Shown: positions 6,847 to 14,634 of the stretch, one piece after another
Numbering within the stretch: position 1 is the first letter of the stretch
Layout of the letters: each line of letters begins with the position of its first letter
Origin: Terriglobia bacterium
GTDB taxonomy: Bacteria > Acidobacteriota > Terriglobia > Acidiferrales > UBA7541
Assembly: GCA_023512135.1 (NCBI GenBank)
Contig: JAIMAG010000007.1
Span: 62,001 to 126,000, forward strand
Length of the DNA: 64,000 bases
Direction of reading: 5' to 3'
Notes under the pieces: model-generated
The model's input: the letters and a program-made list of their open reading frames with translations, nothing else
The model's database searches: none
Told to the model about the DNA's origin: nothing
Position numbers and translations under genes: made by a program

Positions 6847-8082
6847 ATGCGTACCCGGAACCACGAACATTGGCTGCGGAGGGCCTGGCGCCTGCTCGCC
6901 GGCTCTTCCGAACGGAAAACCATTGTCCTGCCCGCAGCGGCACCGGCATCACGCCGGCAGCCGCTGCCCAAGCCGACACCGGCGAATCTCCGCCGCTTTT
7001 CGGAAACTCCCGTTGCACGCAAGGCGATCAACACGATCAAAGACCGCATCGCGGGAATGAAGTGGCGCGTGCAGGCAAAGCCAGGAACCGCACGCCGCGA
7101 CGCCGAGCAGCGCATCCGCGTCCTGGCTGCAAATCTGCAGGCGCCCAACCCGGAAGACAGTTTTCGCTCCCTTGTCGAGCAGGTGATCGAAGACCTGCTC
7201 GTGAGCGGCGACGGAGCGATCGAAGTGCAGCTCACGCCGAATCCGGAGCGTCCGCTGCTGCTCTGGCCCGTGGACGCAACCACGATCCGCATCTACGCGG
7301 GCTGGTCGGGCGATGCCGAAGAGCCACGCTACGCGCAGGTGACCCCCTGGGGACACCGCGTGGACCTGCGGGACGACGAACTGGTCTATATCCGCCTGAA
7401 CCCGCGCAGCTGCACGCCGTTCGGCCTGGGCCGGCTGGAAGTTGCTTTCGAAACCATCAGTTGGCTGCTCGGCGCCCAAGAATACGCTGCGCGGCTGGCT
7501 TCGAATACCGTGGTGCAGTTCGCGCTCTGGCTGCAGGAGATGCCGCCGGCCAGCTATGACAAGGTGATCTCCTGGTGGCAGAACGAAATCGAGGGCACCG
7601 GTCGCGTCCCCATCATCGCCAACCTGCCGGCCAAGCCGGAAGTGCTGCGTTTCGGGGAAGGTTCAGACCGCGACCTGCGGCTGGAATGGCAGCGCTTTCT
7701 GATGCGCATCATCGCCGATGCCTTCGACCTGCCGCCGCTGCTGCTCGGGCTCGAGCAGGATGTAAACCGCGCGACCGCCAGCGAGCTGGTCGACGAAGCG
7801 TTCCACACCGCGGTGGTGCCCACCGCGCGGCTGCTGGCCGAGCACCTGACGCGCGACGTGATTGTCCGCAGGCTCGGCTGGGAAGATCTGGAATTCGTTT
7901 TCGACGACCTGGAAATTTTCGACCAGCGCGCCCAGGCGGAAATTGACGAAATCCTGCTGCGCGCCGACGTGCTGCTCCCGGACGAAGTTCGCCGGCGACG
8001 GAATCTGCCCGCCCTGGCCGACGGGTGGGGCGCGCTGCCCTACACGCAGCGCCAGGCTCGGGTTCAGAACTCCTCCCGCTGA
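6847..8082 (+). CDS. phage portal protein
   Basis: A 411-aa protein with the HK97/SPP1-type portal pattern: a basic N-terminus, the segment VARKAINTIKDRIAGMKW, a core with LVEQVIEDLLVSGDGAIEV and the later FDLPPLLLGLEQDVNRATA, VDEAFHTAVVPTARLLAEHL and RAQAEIDEILLRADVLLPDE. Twelve copies would form the DNA channel at one capsid vertex and bind the terminase. I chose the ATG at 6847 because upstream in-frame sequence crosses a terminator hairpin. It is followed by the protease/scaffold gene after 23 bases. Confidence 0.9.
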   Translation: MRTRNHEHWLRRAWRLLAGSSERKTIVLPAAAPASRRQPLPKPTPANLRRFSETPVARKAINTIKDRIAGMKWRVQAKPGTARRDAEQRIRVLAANLQAPNPEDSFRSLVEQVIEDLLVSGDGAIEVQLTPNPERPLLLWPVDATTIRIYAGWSGDAEEPRYAQVTPWGHRVDLRDDELVYIRLNPRSCTPFGLGRLEVAFETISWLLGAQEYAARLASNTVVQFALWLQEMPPASYDKVISWWQNEIEGTGRVPIIANLPAKPEVLRFGEGSDRDLRLEWQRFLMRIIADAFDLPPLLLGLEQDVNRATASELVDEAFHTAVVPTARLLAEHLTRDVIVRRLGWEDLEFVFDDLEIFDQRAQAEIDEILLRADVLLPDEVRRRRNLPALADGWGALPYTQRQARVQNSSR

Positions 8083-8105
8083 ATCTCTGTGGAACAGGAG
8101 AGGCC

Positions 8106-9089
8106 ATGCGCAAACGCACCCGACTCGCCGGACTGCGCCTAGAAGCGATGGCACTCGACATCCCGGAATTTCCCGATCATCCGAATCGCGTACCGTTCTC
8201 CGGGGTGCTGACACGGGTGGATCGCCCCAGCGATCGCGCGCCCAACGGAGCGCAGGGCCACCGCGTGCTGCTGCCGCGTGCAGTGGCTGAGCGAGCACTG
8301 CCCAGTTTGCTGGGCATGGCCGTGGACTATGCGCCCGGCCTGCGCGGCCACGACGTGCAACGGAAGATCGGCGTCATCACCCGCGCGGAAATTGTCGAAG
8401 ATCGCCTGGAAGTTTCCGGGCACCTGTTCGGCAAGGATTTTCCCGAGGTCATTGCGGAACTGCGGGCCCGGCGCGCGCAGCTCGGCATGTCGTACGAGGT
8501 GACCGACGTGCGCGTGGCCGATCGCACGGCTCCCATCTGGGTGCTGGAAAGGGTCGTCTTCACCGGCGCAGCCATCCTGGACCGCACGGCTGCCGCCTAC
8601 CAGTCCACCTCGCTGGCAGCCCACGCTGCCAGCCGGAAACAAGGAGAGGTCATGGAAGAACGCGTGCTGAAAGCACTGGAGAATCTGGCCGAGTCGAATC
8701 AGGCCCTGCTGGCAGAGTTCCACCGCCTGCACGGTGTGCTCGCAGCCCTGACGGAAAGTCCCCGGCACAACGTGACCCTGGCCGGCAGTGCGGGCAGCTC
8801 CGACTCGTTGGAAACGCGCGTGGACGAGCTGGCGCGACAGACCGAAGAGCTGCGCCGGCAGAACGAAGCGCTGCGGGCACAGGCCGAACGTTTTGCCGCA
8901 CAGTCGGCGCGCAAAACGATCCCGCCGCAGGTGCTGACGCTGCTCGCCAAGAGCGGAGTGGCCACCGACCTGGTCGGGCACTCCGGCAAAATTGAAGTGG
9001 CCGTCCTGGACCGGGCGCTGGAAGGCCTGCCCACCGAACAGCGCATCGCCATCAAGTCACAGCTAGCGCGAGCCGGTGCGCTGGACTAA
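8106..9089 (+). CDS. prohead maturation protease fused to scaffold
   Basis: A 327-aa protein. Residues 1-175 are a phage prohead protease with GHLFGKDFPEVIAEL (His106) and LGMSYEVTD (Ser129), the expected His/Ser nucleophile arrangement. Residues 183-327 are a helical scaffold: a coiled coil with ETRVDELARQTEELRRQNE. The start has GGAGAGGCC before the ATG. The full-length protein cleaves scaffold and capsid arms during head maturation. A second in-frame start at 8652 has its own ribosome site, so scaffold alone should also be made, as in lambda C/Nu3. Confidence 0.85.
   Translation: MRKRTRLAGLRLEAMALDIPEFPDHPNRVPFSGVLTRVDRPSDRAPNGAQGHRVLLPRAVAERALPSLLGMAVDYAPGLRGHDVQRKIGVITRAEIVEDRLEVSGHLFGKDFPEVIAELRARRAQLGMSYEVTDVRVADRTAPIWVLERVVFTGAAILDRTAAAYQSTSLAAHAASRKQGEVMEERVLKALENLAESNQALLAEFHRLHGVLAALTESPRHNVTLAGSAGSSDSLETRVDELARQTEELRRQNEALRAQAERFAAQSARKTIPPQVLTLLAKSGVATDLVGHSGKIEVAVLDRALEGLPTEQRIAIKSQLARAGALD
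8652..9089 (+). CDS. nested scaffold protein (internal start)
   Basis: Internal in-frame ATG at 8652, codon 183 of the protease gene, preceded by AAGGAG at 8641-8646 with 5-base spacing, a better ribosome site than that of the full gene. It would yield a 145-aa scaffold beginning MEERVLKALENLAE. Scaffold is needed in many more copies than protease, which explains the arrangement. The same trick is documented for lambda Nu3; here it is inferred from sequence. Confidence 0.7.
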   Translation: MEERVLKALENLAESNQALLAEFHRLHGVLAALTESPRHNVTLAGSAGSSDSLETRVDELARQTEELRRQNEALRAQAERFAAQSARKTIPPQVLTLLAKSGVATDLVGHSGKIEVAVLDRALEGLPTEQRIAIKSQLARAGALD

Positions 9090-9159
9090 CCCGCCGATTG
9101 CCCGCCGGCGATCCGCAACCCATCCGGCGAGTTTGAAAATTTCCATCGCGAGGAGAATC

Positions 9160-10122
9160 ATGAGCCGAGGATATTTCGTGGACATCGCTGCCGCGGCCGA
9201 TTTTCTCGGTCCGGGCGCAATCGAAGTGAACCGCTACCAGAGCGAAATCACTGACCTGGTCCGCCGCCGGGGTGCGTTCGGTCAGCGGATTCGGCAGGTG
9301 CCGGCGACGGGCCATCCGTCGCGGTTTTTCGAGCAGACGGCGATCAATGCCTCTGCGGCGTTTGTGGACCCGAGGGCGATCAACCCCGCCGCCGGCGCGC
9401 CCACCCGCGTGGAACGCACTGTGCCCCTGAAAGCCCTGGTCGCGCAGATCAACTTCTCGCTGTTTGACCTGGAAGTCACGCGGCAGCAACAGCAGTTTGC
9501 GTTCCTGGAAGCGAAAGACCTGGCCGACACCATCGACGGACTGCTGCGCAAGCATGACCAGGCCCTGTGGAACGGCACCGACACCAGCTTCACCACACCG
9601 ACCACGCTGGAATACTACGGCGCGCTGCGGCAGCTCACCGATGCCGGCTCCGAGGTGCAAATCACGGATCCGTCGGCTTCGATTGTGGACCACATCAAGG
9701 CCCAGGTGACGACCATGGTGGCGCGGTCGGACTTCGAAGTGCGCCCGACCGCCATCTACGCCAACCCCCAGACGCTCGACCTGATCGACCGGGAACTGAA
9801 GGCCATCCACAACGTGATCCTCAGCACCCGCACGGTCGAAGGCGGCATCACGGTCAAGGAAATCTCCACGCAGGCGGGCACGCTGCCGCTGATTCCCGAC
9901 TGGACGATCCTGGTAGAAGACGCGGGAACCAACAGAATTCACGACGTGGTCATCGTCAGCGAAGAGCTGATCGAGTATCACTGGCTCACGGATGTGAACC
10001 CGCGCGTGTTCCAGCTCGGACTGCCGAGCTCGCTCTCCACCCAGATGGTGGTGGTGAAGTTCGGCGCGATTGTCGTCAAGGGTGCCGGCTACGCCCACAA
10101 GCGTCTGCGCTTTGTCCGGTAA
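9160..10122 (+). CDS. major capsid protein (HK97-fold)
   Basis: A 320-aa protein right after the scaffold, start supported by GAGGAGAATC before the ATG at 9160. It shows features of a capsid subunit without delta-domain: an N-arm (GAIEVNRYQSEITDLVRRRG), an extended-loop region, a spine helix (AKDLADTIDGLLRKHDQALW), and a C-terminal strand-rich region ending VVKGAGYAHKRL. The segment PTAIYANPQTLDLIDREL followed by GGITVKEISTQAG is typical of the A-domain. The protease encoded upstream would trim it. A 14-base perfect palindrome follows the stop. Confidence 0.85.
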   Translation: MSRGYFVDIAAAADFLGPGAIEVNRYQSEITDLVRRRGAFGQRIRQVPATGHPSRFFEQTAINASAAFVDPRAINPAAGAPTRVERTVPLKALVAQINFSLFDLEVTRQQQQFAFLEAKDLADTIDGLLRKHDQALWNGTDTSFTTPTTLEYYGALRQLTDAGSEVQITDPSASIVDHIKAQVTTMVARSDFEVRPTAIYANPQTLDLIDRELKAIHNVILSTRTVEGGITVKEISTQAGTLPLIPDWTILVEDAGTNRIHDVVIVSEELIEYHWLTDVNPRVFQLGLPSSLSTQMVVVKFGAIVVKGAGYAHKRLRFVR

Positions 10123-10128
10123 GCTGCG

Positions 10129-10142
10129 GCGAAGCGCTTCGC
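10129..10142 (+). repeat. palindrome after the capsid gene
   Basis: GCGAAGCGCTTCGC, a perfect inverted repeat beginning six bases after the capsid stop. As RNA it folds into a five-pair hairpin with a four-base loop. There is no T-run, so it is more likely an mRNA-stabilising or processing element than a terminator. Confidence 0.4.
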
Positions 10143-10202
10143 GTGTGGAAAAACGCCGTGCCGCGGCAGCATCAGCGGACAGAACGGCAGGGGTGAGAAC
10201 GC

Positions 10203-10829
10203 ATGGCTGGCAATTTCTACCTGACCACAGCAGAGCTGGTGGCCTTCGGACTGGAAGATTCCACTGACCCGGCCCTGATCCGGGTAGCCAGCGACCTGGT
10301 GGATGCCTTCTGCCAGCGACCTTCGCTGCTGGTTGCGCAGTACACGGAACGCAACCGCCTGCCCAAACAGCTACCGGTCACGCGGGTCACCTTCACGCCG
10401 CTGGCGATTCCGGAAGGAGCTACGTCCCCGTTTTCGCTGGTGCGTGTCCGGCAAGGCATTCCGCGTGGCCCGGAAACAGAGACCCTGGCCGGCCTGCTTG
10501 CACCGTTCGGCGGACCGCCCGCTTGGGTGGAACTGGACCACAACCGCATTGACTTCCGCGCCGAAACCGGCGAAGTCTGGCTGCCCGCCAGCTTGTTCGG
10601 TGACCGCTACAGCGAAGTCGAATTGACCTACACGGCGGGTTACACCAGCGTGCCGGAAGCCGTCAAGCTGGCCTGCGCGCAGATTATCCGGAACATCGAA
10701 TCCCACCCGGCCGCAAACGTCAAAACAGCCCTGCTCGATCGGCTGCAACTGGAATACTTCGCCGGCTCGCTGCTCGACGACGACGCGCGGCGACTGCTGG
10801 CCCCGTTTGTCGCTCTGCGCCTGAACTGA
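10203..10829 (+). CDS. head-tail adaptor (gp6-like)
   Basis: A 208-aa protein in the position of HK97 gp6/lambda gpW-type adaptors, directly after the capsid gene. It has the usual layout: an N-terminal helix pair (TTAELVAFGLEDSTDPALIRV and ASDLVDAFCQRPSLL), a central beta insertion, the motif EVELTYTAGYTSVPEAVKLA and a C-terminal helix region (ALLDRLQLEYFAGSLLDDD). GYxxVPexVKxA is common in these proteins. It would form a ring under the portal. Two bases separate it from the next gene. Confidence 0.7.
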   Translation: MAGNFYLTTAELVAFGLEDSTDPALIRVASDLVDAFCQRPSLLVAQYTERNRLPKQLPVTRVTFTPLAIPEGATSPFSLVRVRQGIPRGPETETLAGLLAPFGGPPAWVELDHNRIDFRAETGEVWLPASLFGDRYSEVELTYTAGYTSVPEAVKLACAQIIRNIESHPAANVKTALLDRLQLEYFAGSLLDDDARRLLAPFVALRLN

Positions 10830-10831
10830 AC

Positions 10832-11269
10832 ATGCCAGCCTATGCCAGAACAGCGCGGCGTTGGATCGAACCGCTGCTGGGCTCCGGTGCCGGCGGCCAT
10901 GTGACGCTGCGATTTCTTGTGCCGAGCGCGAACCCGGACACCGAACTGGGCATTGTTGGACCCGGGGATGCCGCGTTCACCGACTACGTGGCCCCGGGCG
11001 CGTGGACCCGAGAGCTGACCGGCGAAGAACTCGAAACGCTGGGCGGCCAGTTTCGCCAGGGAGCCCGTGAGGTCGTGCTGGCTGACCGTTTTCTCAGCAG
11101 TGTGGCGGCAGCACAGGGGCACGAGCGGGTCGAAGACGCTCTGGCCGCCGCCGCCGGAGTGGTGATCCGGAATCAGCTCTGCCGCATCCGCCGCTTCCGA
11201 CCGCTCGATACCGGCAACGAAACCTATGCCTGGCAACTGCTGTGCGACGCGCCGCTGGAGCTCGGCTGA
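10832..11269 (+). CDS. probable head-closure / head-tail joining protein
   Basis: A 145-aa protein between adaptor and gp10-like gene, the slot of head-closure proteins. Its N-terminus (RRWIEPLLGSGAGGHVTLRF) could be beta-rich, followed by helices with TGEELETLGGQFRQG. I do not recognise a family by sequence; the call rests on synteny and size. Its TGA overlaps the next ATG (ATGA-type overlap around 11267-11271). Confidence 0.45.
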   Translation: MPAYARTARRWIEPLLGSGAGGHVTLRFLVPSANPDTELGIVGPGDAAFTDYVAPGAWTRELTGEELETLGGQFRQGAREVVLADRFLSSVAAAQGHERVEDALAAAAGVVIRNQLCRIRRFRPLDTGNETYAWQLLCDAPLELG

Positions 11270-11718
11270 TGTCTCGCGAAACGGTTGCGCTGGCCGGCCT
11301 CGCCGAACTTTTCGCGCGGCTCGCCGAACTGAACGGGAGCAGCGCCGCCCTCGGCACTCGCGACCCGGAGGCAGGCGTCATCCTGCGGGTGCTGGAGTAC
11401 GGAAGTCCTGCCGGACTCCGCCCGTGGCCACAGCCCGGGCCGCGCACCACACGCGCCATCGATCCGGAGACCGGCCAGGAGGTCGTCGTTTCGGCGCAGG
11501 CGCCACAGGGTTTCGTTCGGGTGCAGGCGGCCGATTTCGCCCGTCTGCTCATCGAGCAGCTTGGCAGACCAACGGACTGGCTCCGACCGGAAGCGGTGCA
11601 GGCACATCTGGACCAGGCAATATCCACTGCCGCCGGGCAGGCCCTCGAACGCCTGGCAGCGCATCTGCCGGATGCCACCGGCCGGTTGCAGGGCAGTCTG
11701 GCAGTCCTGGATGAATGA
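11269..11718 (+). CDS. HK97 gp10-like tail completion protein
   Basis: A 149-aa protein. The C-terminal pattern DATGRLQGSLAV, preceded by a long helix (HLDQAISTAAGQALERLAAH), matches the 'P..TGrLr.Si' signature of HK97 gp10-type neck/tail completion proteins. The residues before it (RVLEYGSPAGLRPWPQPGP) fit the 'v..GT......p.R' strand region of that family. It overlaps the preceding stop by one base. It is expected to sit at the head-tail interface. Confidence 0.6.
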   Translation: MSRETVALAGLAELFARLAELNGSSAALGTRDPEAGVILRVLEYGSPAGLRPWPQPGPRTTRAIDPETGQEVVVSAQAPQGFVRVQAADFARLLIEQLGRPTDWLRPEAVQAHLDQAISTAAGQALERLAAHLPDATGRLQGSLAVLDE

Positions 11719-11721
11719 GCC

Positions 11722-12189
11722 ATGGAGCTGAGCGGCGACCTGCGCGAGAAAGATTTCTCCGGTGTGAATCTGAGCGGAGTGGTTTTCCGCCGTGCCGACC
11801 TGTATCGGAGCAACTTTGCCCGGTGCGATTTGGCCGACGCGGTGTTCGAGCACTGCTTTGCCGCTGAAGCGGACTTCACCCGGGCCAACTGCGCGCGCGT
11901 GCAGGCTCTGGGGAGCAACTTCTACCGGGCCCGGTTTGCAGGTGCGAACCTGCGCGAGGCGCTGCTCTGGCGATGCGTGCTGGCCGGTGCCGATTTGCGG
12001 GGAGCCGACCTGCAACAGATCACCGTGACGCTCGAATGCAACACGTTCGAGGAAATCTGGCTGGATCGTGCCGCGAGCGCTGCGCTTGCGTATCTGTTCG
12101 GTCGCGCACGAACCCAGCATCGCGAAAACTGGCTCGCGGTGGTTGGCCCGCGCGATCTGGCCTGGCTGGGCCGCAGGTTCGCTCGCTGA
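11722..12189 (+). CDS. pentapeptide-repeat protein inside the connector module
   Basis: A 155-aa protein. Residues about 4-100 are A(D/N)LxX-type pentapeptides (KDFSGVNLSGVVFRRADLYR, ANLREALLWR, ADLRGADLQ), giving 15 or so coils of a right-handed beta helix. Residues 105-155 are a helical cap. It begins three bases after the previous stop and ends six bases before the next start, so it is embedded in the virion operon. Known relatives mimic DNA (Qnr, MfpA) or act as structural spacers. No virion role is established for the family at this position; function is unknown. Confidence 0.8.
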   Translation: MELSGDLREKDFSGVNLSGVVFRRADLYRSNFARCDLADAVFEHCFAAEADFTRANCARVQALGSNFYRARFAGANLREALLWRCVLAGADLRGADLQQITVTLECNTFEEIWLDRAASAALAYLFGRARTQHRENWLAVVGPRDLAWLGRRFAR

Positions 12190-12195
12190 GGAACT

Positions 12196-12708
12196 ATGCA
12201 AGCTGCCAAAGACAGTTTCTTCCGCGCACTGCAGTCGCGGCTTGCGGTGGTGAACCCGAACCGGACCATCTCCGCGAACGGCATCACCCGGCCGGCCATC
12301 GTGGTCGCGGAAAACCAGCCCTTCCCGCCGCCGCGACTGTTTTTCAACACGTTCTACATCCACTGGCTGGCTGCGCCAGCGGTGCGCGGATTTTCTAGCA
12401 CGCAAACGCCACGGTACGAACAGATTGCCCAGATCGAATACTTCGTCACCGGAAACCCGGAGCGCGAGCAGCCGTTTGCCGACCGCGGCCGGTTGCTGGC
12501 CGAACTCGATCAGGAGTTGCTGGCCATTCTGTTCCCCGGGTTCACCGCAAAACGCGACTACAGCCGCACACCGCCGCAGGCGCTCGGCAGTTTCCTGCAC
12601 TGGCGCTGGGCTCCGAACTTCCGAACAGTGATCGAGCAGGAAGGCTCGGTGCTGCGCCGGATCGCCACCGTGCACGTTTCTTTCTATCTGGAACCCATGG
12701 CTCAGTAG
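12196..12708 (+). CDS. probable tail terminator protein
   Basis: A 170-aa protein just upstream of the tail tube gene, the standard place for a tail terminator/completion protein (lambda gpU, HK97 gp9 type). It starts with a helix (AAKDSFFRALQSRLAVV) and contains a long-stranded part typical of the fold (RIATVHVSFYLEP at the end; QIAQIEYFVTGNPE in the middle). The assignment is by synteny; no signature residue proves it. The 48 bases to the next start carry the tail tube ribosome site. Confidence 0.55.
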   Translation: MQAAKDSFFRALQSRLAVVNPNRTISANGITRPAIVVAENQPFPPPRLFFNTFYIHWLAAPAVRGFSSTQTPRYEQIAQIEYFVTGNPEREQPFADRGRLLAELDQELLAILFPGFTAKRDYSRTPPQALGSFLHWRWAPNFRTVIEQEGSVLRRIATVHVSFYLEPMAQ

Positions 12709-12756
12709 CCTGCCCGGCACCGCTGCCCGGGAAAGCTCAACTGCAAGGAGTGTTCG

Positions 12757-13758
12757 ATGCCCATTTCGAAATCGCTTGTCCAGCCGTTCCGCAAGCCGAT
12801 GATTCTGGTTGGCTCCGGATTCCGCGGATTCTTTGCCCCGTTTCGGCAGGGCGCAGACCCGCAGCCGACCCTGTTTGACCCCGCACGCCAGGGACGTTTC
12901 GATACCCACAATCCGCCGGCAGGCTGGTTTGATCTCGGCTGGATTGACCAGTTCCGCCGTTCCCCGAACGGTCGCATCGGACAGATCCGTTCCGGCTACC
13001 GGGGCGCCGTGCGGGCGCAGTATCGCGGCGAGATCGGCAGCAGCATCGAGTTCGAGTTTCGCGAGTGGGGCAAGCTGCAGATGGCGCTGGCCAGCGGCAC
13101 CACGCACTTCAACATCCTGAAAGCGGCGGCCGGCACGCCCCAGCAGCCGCTGGGCGGTTCTCCGGCACCGGCAGTCGCGCTGGGCGCCGGCTCGACGGCC
13201 AGCACCCTGGTGCTGGCGACCGGTGGCGGCGCGCAGTTTTCGGTCGGCGAGTTTGTCGCTGTGGACGTGGACTACACCGGACAGTCCGGATTCGTCGGCT
13301 CCGGTGTGCAGGCTTCGTTCGTGCCGGCTGCCTCGGTGAGCGACGTGGACTTCATCCGCCGGGTGACCTTCAACGTCGGCGTCATCCGTGCCATCGCCGG
13401 CGATACGCTCGAACTCGAACAGCCGCTGCTCGGCGGCGTGCCCCCGGCCGGCGCCAAGGTGCAGGCCGTGACTGGCTTCGCCAGCCGGGAGGGCAGCTCG
13501 TTTATCCAGTCCTGGTCCGCGGTGTTTGTTGTGGATACCGCCGACGGCGCACAGCTCTACTATTACTACCCGCAGCTTTCCATCGCGAGTGAACGGGAAG
13601 ACACCACGTTCGAAGTGGAAAACGTCGGCACCGCCGACGTGCGCGGCTATTCCCTGCGCGCGGAATTCAACGCGCTGGCATTCGAAGACCCGGTGGACGG
13701 GGAAACCGTGGTCAGCTATCGCGGCTTCTTCCCGGCGCCGGGTTCGCAGGCCTACTGA
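12757..13758 (+). CDS. major tail tube protein
   Basis: A 333-aa beta-rich protein with start backed by AAGGAGTGTTCG. Position between tail terminator and tail chaperone, low charge and many Gly/Val/Thr strands (for example ASTLVLATGGGAQFSVGEFVAV) fit a tail tube subunit with an added domain in residues 130-240. YYYYPQLSI and VSYRGFF are near the end. Hexamer rings would stack along the tape measure. It is larger than minimal tube proteins, so an Ig-like insertion is likely. Confidence 0.75.
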   Translation: MPISKSLVQPFRKPMILVGSGFRGFFAPFRQGADPQPTLFDPARQGRFDTHNPPAGWFDLGWIDQFRRSPNGRIGQIRSGYRGAVRAQYRGEIGSSIEFEFREWGKLQMALASGTTHFNILKAAAGTPQQPLGGSPAPAVALGAGSTASTLVLATGGGAQFSVGEFVAVDVDYTGQSGFVGSGVQASFVPAASVSDVDFIRRVTFNVGVIRAIAGDTLELEQPLLGGVPPAGAKVQAVTGFASREGSSFIQSWSAVFVVDTADGAQLYYYYPQLSIASEREDTTFEVENVGTADVRGYSLRAEFNALAFEDPVDGETVVSYRGFFPAPGSQAY

Positions 13759-13795
13759 TCGTTGCCAGTCGGACAGAACAAAGGCGAGGACTTCC

Positions 13796-14476
13796 GTGGC
13801 GAAGACCACAACGGCAGACCGCGAGCTCGATCCTCGACTGCAGGCCCGGCTCGATGCGGAACTCGCACGGCTGCGCGCGCAGTCGCAGAAGGCGGTGGAA
13901 GAATTCAAGAGGAATTTCCCGCCGCCGACCGAAGAGCAGATTGAACGCCTGCTCTACCCGGAGCTTTCCGAGTTCGTCTTCGAACTGGGCGGCCGGCGGT
14001 TCGTTCTGCGCGAGCTGCCTGCGCTCACAGAAAAGAAATTCCTGCGCCTGGTGGAGCAAAAACTGCCCGCCCTGGTTGCGGAGATTCTGCGGTTCGATGA
14101 GCGGCTGGGGGAAGACCCTGCTCGAGCCTTCACGCAGTTGCTCACCCGCGCCGAAACAGCCCTGGACCTGGTCGCCGAAGCCTGCGCCCTGGTGCTGGAC
14201 CCCGGCGGCGAGCAGGGCATCAGTCGGGAATTCGTGCAGGCACATGCCTCCACGGCGCGCCAGCTGCGCATTTTGCAGGCACAGCTGCTGCTGAACGCGG
14301 GCCGGGATTTTTTATCGCGACTCTTCCCCGCCTGGATACCGCCGGAACCCCAGCCCACGGCAGAACACCGCGCAGCGGCGGACAACGCTGCCGCTACCCC
14401 CGGCTGGCCGCCGCAGTCAGTTGGGTCGAATTCTTCCGCGAAAGCCCCGGCGCCATCACCCGCAGATTCACCCTAG
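13796..14476 (+). CDS. tail assembly chaperone, short form (gpG-like)
   Basis: A 226-aa protein from GTG 13796 (AGGCGAGGA upstream). It lies between tail tube and tape measure like lambda gpG. Residues 30-90 are charged helices; the core contains FVFELGGRRFVLRELPALTE, a pattern seen in tail chaperones. At codons 171-173 (14308-14314) the sequence T TTT TTA is read as ga[T TTT TTA] in this frame, an ideal -1 slippery heptamer. The last 53 residues after the slip site are Pro/Ala-rich and look like filler compared with the alternative frame, which continues to 14610. Confidence 0.75.
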   Translation: MAKTTTADRELDPRLQARLDAELARLRAQSQKAVEEFKRNFPPPTEEQIERLLYPELSEFVFELGGRRFVLRELPALTEKKFLRLVEQKLPALVAEILRFDERLGEDPARAFTQLLTRAETALDLVAEACALVLDPGGEQGISREFVQAHASTARQLRILQAQLLLNAGRDFLSRLFPAWIPPEPQPTAEHRAAADNAAATPGWPPQSVGSNSSAKAPAPSPADSP

Positions 14477-14610
14477 GACAGCTCGCCCTGATCGCCTGGC
14501 AACTCGAAGAGCAAACCTGGCACAGTCAAGTGCAGGCCGAAGCGATGGATCTTCGCCAGCTCAGCGGCCGGGAACTAGCGCTGCACCTGCGCCGGATTGG
14601 CGCCTGGTGA
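13796..14610 (+). CDS. tail assembly chaperone, -1 frameshift product (gpGT-like)
   Basis: Slippage by -1 at T TTT TTA (14308-14314) lets ribosomes continue in the overlapping frame from 14314 to the TGA at 14608-14610 with no stop. The added part ends in a well-formed helical domain (SWVEFFRESPGAITRRF, LGQLALIAWQLEEQTW, LSGRELALHLRRIGAW). Total length is about 271 residues. In lambda and most siphophages a fixed ratio of short to shifted product is needed to load the tube onto the tape measure. The span is given as start and end; the reading frame changes at 14314. Confidence 0.72.
14308..14314 (+). promoter_or_regulatory. -1 ribosomal slippery heptamer
   Basis: T TTT TTA in the correct phase of the upstream frame (codons GAT TTT TTA), the same heptamer used by HIV-1. 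It lies 163 bases before the zero-frame stop. A GC-rich inverted repeat CCGCCG (14339-14344) / CGGCGG (14376-14381) lies downstream but starts 24 bases away, further than typical stimulators. Confidence 0.7.
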
Positions 14611-14634
14611 AAGCTTCAGACACGGAGCCTTTTC

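Noticed and set aside
11224-13908. 894-codon open frame on the minus strand across the connector and tail tube genes
   Set aside because: Antisense to five well-ordered phage genes with good ribosome sites; GC-rich codon use on the plus strand keeps the opposite frame open. The product shows no domain.
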